From Mycobacterium sp. DL (GTDB lineage: Bacteria > Actinomycetota > Actinomycetes > Mycobacteriales > Mycobacteriaceae): a stretch of DNA of 64,000 nucleotides. Under the pieces are notes generated by a model that was not told the DNA's origin, did no database searches, and saw nothing but the letters and a program-made list of their open reading frames with translations. The DNA lies in assembly GCF_039729195.1 (NCBI RefSeq), contig NZ_CP155796.1, positions 1,488,001-1,552,000 of the forward strand, given 5' to 3'. Shown piece by piece: positions 47,311 through 55,176 of this stretch. Each line of letters opens with the position of its first letter. Position 1 is the first letter of the stretch. Position numbers and translations under genes: made by a program.

Positions 47311-47507
47311 TCGGGGTGGTGCTGCTGATCGCCGCCGCGGCGTCCTATCTGCTGGCCGGGTACTGGCGCGAACAGACCGTCGACAGCAAGGGAGTTCGGA
47401 GCCCGGACCGGCGGACGTCGCTGCTGATGCTCAGCACGATCTGCCTGACGATCGCCGCGGTGCTGGTGTCGGCCGTCGAGATGGTCGTGCTGGTGGTGCC
47501 GTCGTGA
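47307..47507 (+). CDS. Small two-helix membrane protein
   Basis: A 66-residue protein: helix one is at residues 2-18 (GVVLLIAAAASYLLAGY), helix two is at about 40-63, with a charged loop between. ATG overlaps the previous stop and the next gene overlaps its own stop. Its place between the large membrane protein and an anchored secreted protein suggests a subunit or assembly factor of one membrane complex. No family recognised. Confidence 0.65.
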   Translation: MIGVVLLIAAAASYLLAGYWREQTVDSKGVRSPDRRTSLLMLSTICLTIAAVLVSAVEMVVLVVPS

Positions 47508-48010
47508 CCACGTATCTGGAGCGGTCGTCGACGTCGGTGACCGACGACACGCCCGCACCGCGGCGGGTGCCGTTGTGGGTCGTCGTGTCGACCGGGGTGG
47601 TGACCGTGCTGCTCGTCGGTCTGGGGGTCGGCGACGTCGTGATGCGGCTGTCGGGCCTCAGCGGCCGGCTGGCGGCGGTGACCACCGAGACGACCATGGC
47701 GTCATCGCCCGCCGCGGCGCCCGAGGCGCCGGCTGAGGCGCCGGCCGTCGTCGCGGTCCCCGAGTTCTCCGTGATCGCCACGCCTTGTGCGCCGCTGAGC
47801 ACCGACGGCGTCACCGCGGATGGATCGGTGGCCTACTGCGTGCCACTGCAATCCACCGACACCTATCTGTGGTCACTGATCCCCGGCGAGCTCGTGTCGT
47901 CGTCGCCCGACCCCGCGCTGGCGATCTGCATGGAGCAGACCCTGCGGTCCGCGGCGGACTGCGGCGAGTACCTGGCTCGTCCGAGCAACCCCGGCGACGG
48001 CGGGCGCTAA
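47504..48010 (+). CDS. Membrane-anchored extracytoplasmic protein, hypothetical
   Basis: About 168 residues from a GTG overlapping the previous stop. One helix near residues 23-45 (VPLWVVVSTGVVTVLLVGLG) anchors it. A Pro/Ala/Glu-rich linker (AAAPEAPAEAPAV) follows, then a small domain with four Cys (ATPC, VAYC, AICM, ADCG) that could form two disulfides outside the cell. No family recognised. Third gene of the operon. Confidence 0.65.
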   Translation: MTTYLERSSTSVTDDTPAPRRVPLWVVVSTGVVTVLLVGLGVGDVVMRLSGLSGRLAAVTTETTMASSPAAAPEAPAEAPAVVAVPEFSVIATPCAPLSTDGVTADGSVAYCVPLQSTDTYLWSLIPGELVSSSPDPALAICMEQTLRSAADCGEYLARPSNPGDGGR

Positions 48011-48249
48011 AAGCAGGTTTCGGCGTCGGGGGTGGACGTACCGCTACGCCCCTCGCGTCCACATCGACACCAGGGCTGTTCAGTAGGAGCTTCCTGGACT
48101 TACTGGCAGCCCTGACGTCGATCTCGCGTGGAGCAGGCCAATCAGCCCACTGCCGCCCATAAGGGAGGATTTCGACCTCGACTGACCTTGTGCTGGGAGG
48201 TTTGGCTTTGGGGCCGCATCCGCCGCCCACAGCTGAGTAAAGTGCTGCC

Positions 48250-48768
48250 GTGGGCTATCCAGAGAACGTGCTGGCCAAGGACGAACACGTAGTCCTGCAT
48301 CGCCACCCGCACTGGGGGCGACTGATGATCCCCGCCCTGGTGCTGATCCTCACGACAGCCGCCGCCGCGTTCGTCGCCGGCTACGTCAACACGCTGCAAT
48401 GGGAAGCCAACGCCAAGAACATCGTCTTCCTCGTCATCGGCGCGATCTGGCTCATCCTCGTCGGCTGGCTCACCGTGTGGCCGTTCCTGAACTGGTGGAC
48501 GACACACTTCGTCATCACCGACCGTCGAGTGATGTTCCGCCACGGTCTGATCACCCGGCAGGGAATCGACATCCCGCTGGCACGGATCAACAGCGTGGAG
48601 TTCCGGCACGGCCTCATCGACCGGATGCTGCGCACCGGCACGCTGATCATCGAATCAGCGTCGCAGGACCCGCTCGAGTTCCAGGACATCCCGCAAGTGG
48701 AACGTGTCCACTCGCTGCTCTATCACGAAGTCTTCGACACCCTGGGGTCCGAGGAATCGCCCAGCTGA
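48250..48768 (+). CDS. PH-domain (bPH2/YdbT-like) membrane protein
   Basis: A 172-residue protein starting at GTG. Two membrane helices (about residues 26-46 and 56-78) precede a bacterial PH domain: WWTTHFVITDRRVMFRHGLITRQGIDIPLARINSVEFRHGLIDRMLRTGTLIIESA. It matches in layout the M. tuberculosis Rv3278c protein, which lies beside gtrA and purK there as here. Function unknown, presumably at the membrane. Its last 12 codons and stop lie in a direct repeat also present behind gtrA. Confidence 0.85.
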   Translation: MGYPENVLAKDEHVVLHRHPHWGRLMIPALVLILTTAAAAFVAGYVNTLQWEANAKNIVFLVIGAIWLILVGWLTVWPFLNWWTTHFVITDRRVMFRHGLITRQGIDIPLARINSVEFRHGLIDRMLRTGTLIIESASQDPLEFQDIPQVERVHSLLYHEVFDTLGSEESPS

Positions 48769-48795
48769 CGTCGCGACCGTCGGCGTGACTGCCGC
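48723..48795. repeat. 73-bp direct repeat, left copy
   Basis: Identical at 69 of 73 positions to 49541-49613. On the plus strand it encodes the end of the PH-domain protein including its stop. On the minus strand it contains the same VSKTS-stop reading that ends the gtrA gene in the other copy. The two copies frame the VapBC cassette. Confidence 0.9.
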
Positions 48796-48810
48796 GACTT
48801 GTTCGTCGGA

Positions 48811-48844
48811 GCATGCATCTGATGCATTAGCATCAGATGCATGC
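48811..48844. promoter_or_regulatory. 34-bp perfect palindrome over the antitoxin start, probable operator
   Basis: GCATGCATCTGATGC, four bases (ATTA), then its exact complement. The right arm ends inside the antitoxin start codon region (ATG at 48841). Type II antitoxins bind such sites to repress their own operon, so this is likely the VapB(C) operator. Direct tetramer repeats (GATGC/GCATC) within each arm could seat two ribbon-helix-helix dimers. Confidence 0.75.
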
Positions 48845-49083
48845 GCACCACATTGTCCATCGATGAAGATGTCCTGCTTGCGGTCAAGGAACGCGCCCGC
48901 CGGGAGAAGCGCACCGTCGGCGATGTGCTGTCCGATCTGGCCCGACAAGCGCTGACCCAACAACCGACGGCCGGGCCGCGGACAACTTCGAAGAGCGTGT
49001 ACGGCTTTGAGCCCTTCGAGCATCGCGGACCCGCTGTGTCCAATGCGCTCGTCGATCGACTGCGCGACGAAGACGCAGTGTGA
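48841..49083 (+). CDS. vapB: Ribbon-helix-helix antitoxin (VapB type)
   Basis: An 80-residue protein. RTTLSIDEDVLLAVKERARREKRTVGDVLSDLARQAL at residues 2-38 is a ribbon-helix-helix DNA-binding fold. The second half (GFEPFEHRGPAVSNALVDRLRDEDAV) should wrap the toxin. It overlaps the toxin gene by 4 bases (GTGA), the normal order and coupling. The start codon lies inside a palindrome, so binding would directly block transcription or initiation. Confidence 0.9.
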   Translation: MRTTLSIDEDVLLAVKERARREKRTVGDVLSDLARQALTQQPTAGPRTTSKSVYGFEPFEHRGPAVSNALVDRLRDEDAV

Positions 49084-49511
49084 CCCGCGCCCTTCTGGAC
49101 GTCAACGTACTGATCGCGTTGCTGGACAGCGACCACGTCGACCACGAGCGCGTACGTCAGTGGATAGCTGCCGAGATCCACGCTGGCTGGGCGTCCTGCG
49201 CCATCACCCAGAACGGCTTCGTTCGCATCGTCAGCCAGCCTCGATACCCCAGCCCCGTGCCGCCCGCCCAGGCGATCAGCACGTTGGCGCGCGCCGCAGC
49301 GACCGAGCATCACGAGTACTGGCCGTGCTCGGTCAGTCTCCTGGACGAAGACCTCATCGATCACACGCGTCTGCACGGCCACCGCCAGGTCACCGACGCA
49401 TATCTCCTTGCCCTCGCCACCGCGAATGGCGGACGTTTCGTGACTCTCGACCAGTCGATCTCCTTGGACGCTGTCCGACACGCCAGCCCGGACCACCTGG
49501 TCGTGATCTGA
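49080..49511 (+). CDS. vapC: PIN-domain toxin (VapC type)
   Basis: A 143-residue PIN-domain ribonuclease. ALLDVNVLIALLDSDHVDH carries the first metal-binding Asp. CAITQNGFVRIVSQP is the second motif, with Gln where some relatives have Glu. VTDAYLLALATANGGRFVTLDQS carries the last two Asp. VapC toxins cut tRNA or rRNA and are held by VapB. It starts at the GTG in the antitoxin stop. It sits between convergent core genes and is foreign to that arrangement. Confidence 0.9.
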   Translation: MTRALLDVNVLIALLDSDHVDHERVRQWIAAEIHAGWASCAITQNGFVRIVSQPRYPSPVPPAQAISTLARAAATEHHEYWPCSVSLLDEDLIDHTRLHGHRQVTDAYLLALATANGGRFVTLDQSISLDAVRHASPDHLVVI

Positions 49512-49540
49512 GCCCATCATCGCCCGGCCCGCCGGTCGGC

Positions 49541-49613
49541 TCAGGACGTCTTCGACACCCTGGGGTCCGAGGAATCGCCGAGCTGACGTCGGGACCGTCG
49601 GCGTGACTGCCGC
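49541..49613. repeat. 73-bp direct repeat, right copy
   Basis: Encodes on the minus strand the last 24 residues and stop of the GtrA protein (RRRSRRQLGDSSDPRVSKTS). On the plus strand it still encodes the PH-protein tail FDTLGSEESPS with its stop. Four mismatches to the left copy. The 745 bases between the copies hold only the VapBC cassette and its operator. Confidence 0.9.
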
Positions 49614-50218
49614 ATCGGGGTGACGGTGCCCTGGTCGTCGTCGTGCTGGTGGCGAGCTTCGTAGCCGTCTTCGTACGCCTCGGCGAAGCCGCCGCCGGTG
49701 AGCGTGGACTCCAGAGCCTTCTCCGGGTTGCGCGCGAACTCGTCGGGGAACACGAAGCGGCGGAACGCCCAGAAGCGGAACGCCATCTGCAGCAGGTTGC
49801 CCACGATGTAGGCAGAGAGGAAGTCCGCGATGTTCTCGGTCGCCAGCGACACCATCGGCACCCGCAGCATCAGCACATAGCTGGAGATCCACAGCGGAGC
49901 CATGCTCAGCAGCACGCCCACTCCACTGACTCCGAAGAACAGCAGGGCCTCGTGATGGCGCTCCCGGCCGCCCCGGTCGCGGAAGCTCCATTCCCGGTTG
50001 AGGATGTAGGACGCGATGACCGCGACGATGCCTGCGATGATCTTGGCCGTCACCGGCTTGGGCTCGAGGATCGTCAGCTTGAGCGTGAAGAAGATCGTGG
50101 CGTCGATGACGAACGTGGTGGCACCGACGATGGCAAATTTGATCAGCTCGTGGTGCTGTTCGGCGTAGGGACGGATCGGCCCCGGAAGGCGCTTGATCGT
50201 CGCATCGGCAAAAGACAC
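49541..50218 (-). CDS. GtrA-family membrane protein
   Basis: A 225-residue protein, GTG start. Four membrane helices lie at about residues 25-165, with ELIKFAIVGATTFVIDATIFF, ASYILNREWSFRD and NLLQMAFRFWAFRRFVFPDEF, the GtrA signature. GtrA-like proteins help flip or use polyprenyl-phosphate sugars. The M. tuberculosis counterpart is Rv3277, next to purK. The last 60 residues are hydrophilic, and the final part lies in the 73-bp repeat. It is divergent from purK by 94 bases. Confidence 0.88.
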   Translation of the reverse strand: MSFADATIKRLPGPIRPYAEQHHELIKFAIVGATTFVIDATIFFTLKLTILEPKPVTAKIIAGIVAVIASYILNREWSFRDRGGRERHHEALLFFGVSGVGVLLSMAPLWISSYVLMLRVPMVSLATENIADFLSAYIVGNLLQMAFRFWAFRRFVFPDEFARNPEKALESTLTGGGFAEAYEDGYEARHQHDDDQGTVTPMRQSRRRSRRQLGDSSDPRVSKTS

Positions 50219-50312
50219 AAGGTCAAAGTCTACGTAACGACCCTTAGAACTTCCCCATCGTCGCGTACCCGCAGGTCAATTACGTGGCCCAGGTCATGAC
50301 ACGATAGGTGCC

Positions 50313-51506
50313 GTGCCGAGAACATCTCCGACACCGCCCGTCGTCGCCATGATCGGGGGCGGACAACTCGCCAGAATGACCCACCAGGCAGCGATTGCGC
50401 TGGGCCAGACGCTGCGCGTGCTCGCCACCCGCAGCGACGAACCCGCCGCGCAGGTCTCCCCGGACATCGTTCTGGGGTCCCACACCGACCTCGACGCCCT
50501 GCGTCGCGCGGCCGACGGTGTGACAGTGCTCACCTTCGACCACGAGCACGTCCCGACCGAGCATCTGGAGAAGCTCGTCGCCGACGGCGTCAACGTTGCG
50601 CCGCCGCCCGAGGCGCTGATCCACGCGCAGGACAAGTTGGTGATGCGGCGGCGTCTGGAGGCCCTCGGCGCGCCGGTGCCGCGCTACACAGCCATCTCCT
50701 CGGTGGCCGACGTCGAGGCCTTCGCCGCGCGGACCGGCGGGCCGGTGGTGATCAAGACCGTGCGCGGCGGATACGACGGCCGCGGCGTGGTGATGGCGTC
50801 CTCTGCCGACGAGGCCCGCGAGGTGGTGGCGCGCTACCTGGCCGACGGCGTGGAGGTCATGGCCGAGGAGCGAGTCGCGATGAAACGGGAACTGGCCGCA
50901 CTGGTGGCCCGATCGCCGTTCGGTCAGGGCGCGGCGTGGCCGGTGGTGGAGACGGTGCAGCGCGACGGGATCTGCGTGACAGTGCTCGCCCCCGCGCCCG
51001 GCCTGTCTGACGGACTCGGTTCTGCCGCTTCGGAATTAGCTCTGCGACTGGCTGCCGAGCTGGGAGTGGTCGGGGTGCTGGCCGTCGAGCTGTTCGAGAC
51101 CGTCTCTGGCGAGTTGATGGTGAACGAGCTCGCGATGCGGCCGCACAACTCCGGTCACTGGACCATGGACGGCGCCCGCACGTCGCAATTCGAGCAGCAT
51201 CTGCGTGCGGTACTCGACTATCCGCTGGGGGACACCTCTCCTCTGGCGCCGTTCACGGTGATGGGCAATGTGCTCGGCGCTGCTGAAACGCCGGCCATGT
51301 CGATGGATGAACGGGTGCATCACCTGTTCGCGCGGATGCCCGACGCGAAAGTGCACCTCTACGGCAAGGAAGAGCGGCCGGGCCGCAAGATCGGACACGT
51401 CAACGTCATCGGCTCCGACGCAGAGGTGCTGCGGGAGCGTGCCGAGCGGGCGGCACACTGGTTGTCGCACGCGCAGTGGACCGACGGATGGGATTCTCAC
51501 GCATGA
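50313..51506 (+). CDS. purK: N5-carboxyaminoimidazole ribonucleotide synthase
   Basis: A 397-residue ATP-grasp enzyme of purine synthesis. It converts aminoimidazole ribonucleotide, ATP and bicarbonate to N5-CAIR. Seen: [17 protein letters not shown] at the N-terminus, [29 protein letters not shown] (ATP-binding), [45 protein letters not shown], and the C-terminal [18 protein letters not shown] start by comparison with the family N-terminus. Overlaps purE by 4 bases. Confidence 0.96.
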   Translation: MPRTSPTPPVVAMIGGGQLARMTHQAAIALGQTLRVLATRSDEPAAQVSPDIVLGSHTDLDALRRAADGVTVLTFDHEHVPTEHLEKLVADGVNVAPPPEALIHAQDKLVMRRRLEALGAPVPRYTAISSVADVEAFAARTGGPVVIKTVRGGYDGRGVVMASSADEAREVVARYLADGVEVMAEERVAMKRELAALVARSPFGQGAAWPVVETVQRDGICVTVLAPAPGLSDGLGSAASELALRLAAELGVVGVLAVELFETVSGELMVNELAMRPHNSGHWTMDGARTSQFEQHLRAVLDYPLGDTSPLAPFTVMGNVLGAAETPAMSMDERVHHLFARMPDAKVHLYGKEERPGRKIGHVNVIGSDAEVLRERAERAAHWLSHAQWTDGWDSHA

Positions 51507-52003
51507 GCGCTCGGGTGGGCCTGATCATGGGCAGCGACAGCGACTGGCCCGTGATGGCCGACGCCGCCGAGGCACTGGCCGAATTCGACGTGCCGTTCGA
51601 GGTCGGCGTGGTGTCTGCGCATCGCACGCCGGGGCGGATGCTGTCCTATGCGCAGAGCGCCGCCGACCGCGGTCTCGAGGTGATCATCGCCGGCGCCGGC
51701 GGGGCCGCACATCTGCCCGGCATGGTGGCGTCCGCGACGCCGCTGCCGGTCATCGGGGTGCCGGTGCCGTTGGCGCGACTCGACGGACTGGACTCGCTGC
51801 TGTCGATCGTGCAGATGCCGGCCGGGGTTCCGGTGGCGACGGTGTCGATCGGCGGGGCACGCAACGCCGGGCTGTTGGCCGTGCGGATCCTGGGCTCGTC
51901 GGATGCGGCGCTGCGGTCACGGATGGTGGCTTACCAGGCGTCACTGGAGCAGATGGTGCTGGAGAAGGACGAAGCGCTGCGCCAGCAGCTACTGGGGGAG
52001 TAG
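51503..52003 (+). CDS. purE: N5-carboxyaminoimidazole ribonucleotide mutase
   Basis: A 166-residue enzyme that moves the carboxylate of N5-CAIR to give [21 protein letters not shown] at the N-terminus, SAHRTPGRM near residue 45 with the catalytic His, and [15 protein letters not shown] are the class I PurE motifs. The ATG at 51503 overlaps the purK stop, giving coupled translation of the two consecutive steps. Length is normal. Confidence 0.96.
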   Translation: MSARVGLIMGSDSDWPVMADAAEALAEFDVPFEVGVVSAHRTPGRMLSYAQSAADRGLEVIIAGAGGAAHLPGMVASATPLPVIGVPVPLARLDGLDSLLSIVQMPAGVPVATVSIGGARNAGLLAVRILGSSDAALRSRMVAYQASLEQMVLEKDEALRQQLLGE

Positions 52004-52029
52004 CTCTTTCGCCGAGACTGCACCGTTCC

Positions 52030-52161
52030 GTTGAGACTGCGCTCTTGGCGGGAAAGTGCGAGTAGACCCCGCCGTGGGTGCAGCCTCAATTGGGGGCCAC
52101 GTTGAGACTGCGCTCTTGGCGGGAAGGTGCGAGTAGACCCCGCCGTGGGTGCAGTCTCAAC
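52030..52161. repeat. Tandem pair of 60-bp palindromic-ended repeats
   Basis: Units at 52030-52089 and 52101-52160 differ at only two positions. Each begins GTTGAGACTGC, and the second ends with the exact complement GCAGTCTCAAC (to 52161), so each unit has 11-base inverted ends, one imperfect in the first. A fragment of the same end (GAGACTGCACC) stands just before at 52015. They follow the purE stop and would form stable hairpins. The layout is that of a small intergenic repeat family of mycobacteria; no coding capacity. Confidence 0.85.
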
Positions 52162-52192
52162 GACGGATAAGGGCGGACATGTGCGACGGGGC

Positions 52193-52402
52193 TTAGGACG
52201 CGCGGAGGACGACGACAGGCTCGGCGCTGCGCACCGGCGCGGCCATCTGAATGTGACCAGTTTCTGCCGCATGCATCCCTGCGTCGACAACCGCGGATGC
52301 TCGTAACCAGCGCGGAGTAGCGTTCCAGCCACACTCGCATTGTGCTGTGCGATGGAAGGCTCGACCCTCGATGAACACCTGCATAGAAGAAAAAGTACCC
52401 AA
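52193..52402 (-). CDS. Small Cys/His protein, probable zinc-binding
   Basis: A 69-residue frame. AQCECGWNATPRWLRASAVVDAGMHAAETGH has C-x-C-G and H-x5-H at the spacing of a small zinc finger. The rest is short and unstructured. The reading looks protein-like and the motif is unlikely by chance, but overlapping frames exist on the same strand. Start uncertain (ATG at 52402 or the ATG 6 codons later). It stands alone between the repeat pair and fadE25. Confidence 0.5.
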   Translation of the reverse strand: MGTFSSMQVFIEGRAFHRTAQCECGWNATPRWLRASAVVDAGMHAAETGHIQMAAPVRSAEPVVVLRAS

Positions 52403-52517
52403 CGAGGATGAGAGCCAACCACGCTGCGGCTGAGCCTTTCCTGAGAGAGTGCGGCCGCCCCGACTTCGCGCAGCACCGCGAGCGCGCTAAAGTTACTGGC
52501 GAGTAGCAAGGGAGAAG

Positions 52518-53690
52518 ATGATGGCTAGTTGGGCCGGAGATCCGTCGTTCGATCTGTTTCAGTTGCCGGAGGAGCACCAGGAGCTGCGCACCGCGATCCG
52601 GGCGTTGTCGGAGAAGGAAATCGCTCCGCACGCCGCCGAGGTCGACGAGAACGCGCGCTTCCCGCAGGAGGCACTCGATGCGCTGGTGGCGTCGGGATTC
52701 AACGCCGTGCACGTGCCCGAGGAGTTCGGCGGCCAGGGCGCGGACTCGGTAGCGGCCTGCATCGTCATCGAAGAGGTCGCGCGGGTTGATGCGTCGGCAT
52801 CGCTGATCCCGGCGGTCAACAAGCTGGGCACCATGGGTCTGATTCTGCGTGGCTCCGACGAGCTCAAGAAGCAGGTGCTGCCGTCGATCGCCGACGGTGA
52901 GGCCATGGCTTCCTACGCGCTGTCCGAGCGCGAAGCCGGCAGCGACGCCGCCGCGATGCGCACCCGCGGAAAGGCCGACGGTGACGACTGGATCCTCAAC
53001 GGCACCAAGTGCTGGATCACCAATGGTGGCAAGTCCAGCTGGTACACCGTGATGGCGGTGACCGACCCGGACAAGGGCGCCAACGGCATCTCGGCGTTCA
53101 TGGTGCACAAGGACGACGAGGGTTTCTCCGTCGGGCCCAAGGAGCGCAAGCTCGGCATCAAGGGTTCACCGACCACCGAGTTGTACTTCGAGAACTGCCG
53201 GGTTCCGGGCGATCGGATCATCGGCGACCCCGGTACTGGCTTCAAGACGGCGCTGGCCACGCTGGATCACACCCGCCCGACCATCGGCGCGCAGGCCGTC
53301 GGTATCGCCCAGGGTGCGCTGGACGCGTCGATCGAATACACCAAGGACCGCAAGCAGTTCGGCAAGTCGATCGCCGATTTCCAGGCGGTGCAGTTCATGA
53401 TCGCCGACATGGCGATGAAGGTCGAAGCCGCGCGGTTGATGGTCTACACCGCGGCCGCACGCGCCGAGCGCGGCGAGGGCAACCTGGGGTTCATCTCTGC
53501 GGCGTCGAAGTGCTTGGCCTCCGACGTCGCCATGGAGGTGACCACCGACGCCGTGCAGTTGTTCGGCGGCGCGGGCTACACCGTCGACTTCCCGGTGGAG
53601 CGGATGATGCGCGACGCCAAGATCACGCAGATCTACGAGGGCACCAATCAGATTCAGCGCGTGGTGATGTCGCGCGCACTGCTGAAGTAG
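52518..53690 (+). CDS. fadE25: Acyl-CoA dehydrogenase
   Basis: A 390-residue flavoenzyme of the acyl-CoA dehydrogenase family, which forms the 2,3-double bond of acyl-CoA. It has the helical N-terminal domain, then YALSEREAGSDAAAMRT and W.TNG-like segments, ITNGGKSSWYTVMA, RKQFGKSIADFQAVQF, and the catalytic Glu in QIYEGTNQIQR near residue 375. It matches FadE25 (Rv3274c), which lies next to purE in M. tuberculosis too. The ATG has GGGAG upstream. Confidence 0.93.
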   Translation: MMASWAGDPSFDLFQLPEEHQELRTAIRALSEKEIAPHAAEVDENARFPQEALDALVASGFNAVHVPEEFGGQGADSVAACIVIEEVARVDASASLIPAVNKLGTMGLILRGSDELKKQVLPSIADGEAMASYALSEREAGSDAAAMRTRGKADGDDWILNGTKCWITNGGKSSWYTVMAVTDPDKGANGISAFMVHKDDEGFSVGPKERKLGIKGSPTTELYFENCRVPGDRIIGDPGTGFKTALATLDHTRPTIGAQAVGIAQGALDASIEYTKDRKQFGKSIADFQAVQFMIADMAMKVEAARLMVYTAAARAERGEGNLGFISAASKCLASDVAMEVTTDAVQLFGGAGYTVDFPVERMMRDAKITQIYEGTNQIQRVVMSRALLK

Positions 53691-53700
53691 CGGTCCTTCT

Positions 53701-53716
53701 CGCGGAATAGCACTCC
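53701..53716. repeat. Solo relic of the GGAATAGCATTCC palindrome
   Basis: The 16 bases at 53701-53716 match the inverted repeat at 61414-61429 at 15 positions (a T to C change in the right half). The match lies 10 bases after the fadE25 stop. No second arm was found nearby. Confidence 0.55.
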
Positions 53717-53832
53717 GGGCTGTTATTTCCGGCTAACGCACAACCCTGTCTTCACGCTCGCGGGTAGCTTGCACGTTCGTCGGGGCAAATTGGTGTTCTC
53801 GCCGCGGGCGTATCGCTTGTAGGCTCAGCGAC

Positions 53833-54174
53833 ATGGAATCCGGCGATCTCGAGCCTCGCGTGGAGGCTTTGGAGAATCAGGTGCGAGACCTGAGCGGCCG
53901 AGTGCGCAGAACCGAACAGGACGCAGCCGCTGCCCGGGTGCTCGCGGGTGCCGCAGACCGTGACGTCGGTGAGCTTCGCGGCGAGATCCGCGACTTCCGC
54001 AGCGCCACGACCGCCGGCTTTAATGCGATGCGGCAGGACTTCGTCGACCTGCGCGAACACGTCGACAGAGGTTTCACCGAGATGCGCGGACGGTTCGACG
54101 GAACTGCGGCAGGCCTGGAACAGGTGGCCCAACTGCTCGACGCGGTCCTCAAGGATCGCCACAACGACAAGTAG
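53833..54174 (+). CDS. Coiled-coil protein, hypothetical
   Basis: A 113-residue hydrophilic protein. Heptad-like spacing runs over nearly its whole length (VEALENQVRDLSGRVRRTEQDAAAARVLA ... VAQLLDAVLKDRH), without a signal peptide or membrane helix. Such short coiled-coil proteins occur next to fadE25 in mycobacteria-like context; function is unknown. Its stop lies 13 bases before the start of the next small gene, so they are likely cotranslated. Confidence 0.7.
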   Translation: MESGDLEPRVEALENQVRDLSGRVRRTEQDAAAARVLAGAADRDVGELRGEIRDFRSATTAGFNAMRQDFVDLREHVDRGFTEMRGRFDGTAAGLEQVAQLLDAVLKDRHNDK

Positions 54175-54187
54175 CGAGGATCTGTGG

Positions 54188-54349
54188 TTGGCAGCGGTGG
54201 AACCGCATTCGTGTGATGAGCCCGATGACTTCTCGGATCGTCTGGATCAGCACCTGGGTGGAATCCGGGACGCCTGCGAGGCCATTGCTGCTTCGCAGCA
54301 GCGAATACTTGCGCTCATCGACCTGATCGACGATCGCGGGCGCAGCTGA
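54188..54349 (+). CDS. Small acidic helical protein, hypothetical
   Basis: A 53-residue frame starting at TTG, chosen because GAGGA stands 7 bases upstream. AAVEPHSCDEPDDFSDRLDQ then HLGGIRDACEAIAASQQRILALID. It is acidic and amphipathic and could pair with the coiled-coil protein upstream. Too short for family recognition. A GTG start at 54197 is also possible. Confidence 0.5.
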   Translation: MAAVEPHSCDEPDDFSDRLDQHLGGIRDACEAIAASQQRILALIDLIDDRGRS

Positions 54350-54353
54350 GTCT

Positions 54354-55139
54354 TCAGTCCGACGCGGGCCGCAGGTGCGTGATGTCGCCCGCCGCCACCG
54401 TCACCTCGGTCCCCGCGTCATCGATCAGCAGCCGACCGCTGTCGTCGATACCTGTTGCGATGCCGACGATTTCGGCATCACCGGGCAGGATCGCCCGCAC
54501 CCGCGTGCCGATCGTGGTGCTCATCGCGCGGTAGTCGGCGGCCAGCGCGGCGCTGTCGCCATCGCGCCATTGCGCCACCCGCTCGCTCATGGCACCCAGC
54601 ACCAAGACCGCCAACGCGGTGCGGTCGACGTCGTCGTGACCGAGCATGCTCAGCGACACCGCATTCGGGTCCGGCAGTTCGTCGGCGGTCAGGCTGACAT
54701 TCAGTCCGAGTCCGACGACGATCACCGCACCTGACACCTCGGCCAGGATCCCGGCCAACTTGGCGCCGCCGACCAGAACGTCGTTGGGCCACTTGAGGCC
54801 CGCGTCGACGTCGAGTTCCCGGACCGTCTGCGCAACAGCCAGACCGGTCAGCAGCGGTAGCCAACCCCACGCTTGCGGCGGCACGCCGGTGGCGTGCACG
54901 GCGACCGACATAGAGATCTGCGAACGCGGCGGCGCTGACCAGCTGCGTCCATGCCGCCCCCTGCCTGCAGTCTGATGTTCGGCCAGCAGCACCGCCCCCG
55001 CGATCGGCTCACCGGCGGCCGCCCGCGCGATCAGGTCGGCGTTCGTCGACCCGGTCTCCTCGACCACGTCGTAGAGGCGGAAGTCGGTGGCGCGCAGAAC
55101 CCCGCGCAGGACGTCGGCGTCGAGAGGGGAGCGATCCAC
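54354..55139 (-). CDS. birA: Biotin-protein ligase
   Basis: About 261 residues from a GTG. VEETGSTNADLIARAAAG, AEHQTAGRGRHGRSW (biotin and ATP site), KWPNDVLVGGAKLAGIL and GLGLNV are the BirA core. The C-terminal part (AILPGDAEIVGIATGIDDSGRLLIDD) is the usual small beta-domain. No N-terminal DNA-binding domain, as in other mycobacteria. It activates biotin and attaches it to acyl-CoA carboxylases. In M. tuberculosis birA lies on the far side of purK next to accD5; here it is beside fadE25. Confidence 0.92.
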   Translation of the reverse strand: MDRSPLDADVLRGVLRATDFRLYDVVEETGSTNADLIARAAAGEPIAGAVLLAEHQTAGRGRHGRSWSAPPRSQISMSVAVHATGVPPQAWGWLPLLTGLAVAQTVRELDVDAGLKWPNDVLVGGAKLAGILAEVSGAVIVVGLGLNVSLTADELPDPNAVSLSMLGHDDVDRTALAVLVLGAMSERVAQWRDGDSAALAADYRAMSTTIGTRVRAILPGDAEIVGIATGIDDSGRLLIDDAGTEVTVAAGDITHLRPASD

Positions 55140-55176
55140 AACGTTCGAGGGTAGTGCGCCGAGCAGGCGAGGTGGC

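Noticed and set aside
49201..49230. Gln instead of Glu in the second PIN motif of VapC as a sign of inactivation.
   Set aside because: Relatives of this VapC subgroup also seem to carry Gln there, so no loss of function can be claimed.
52086..53108. Long minus-strand open frame opposite fadE25.
   Set aside because: It is the antisense shadow typical of high-GC genes; the plus strand encodes a complete acyl-CoA dehydrogenase.
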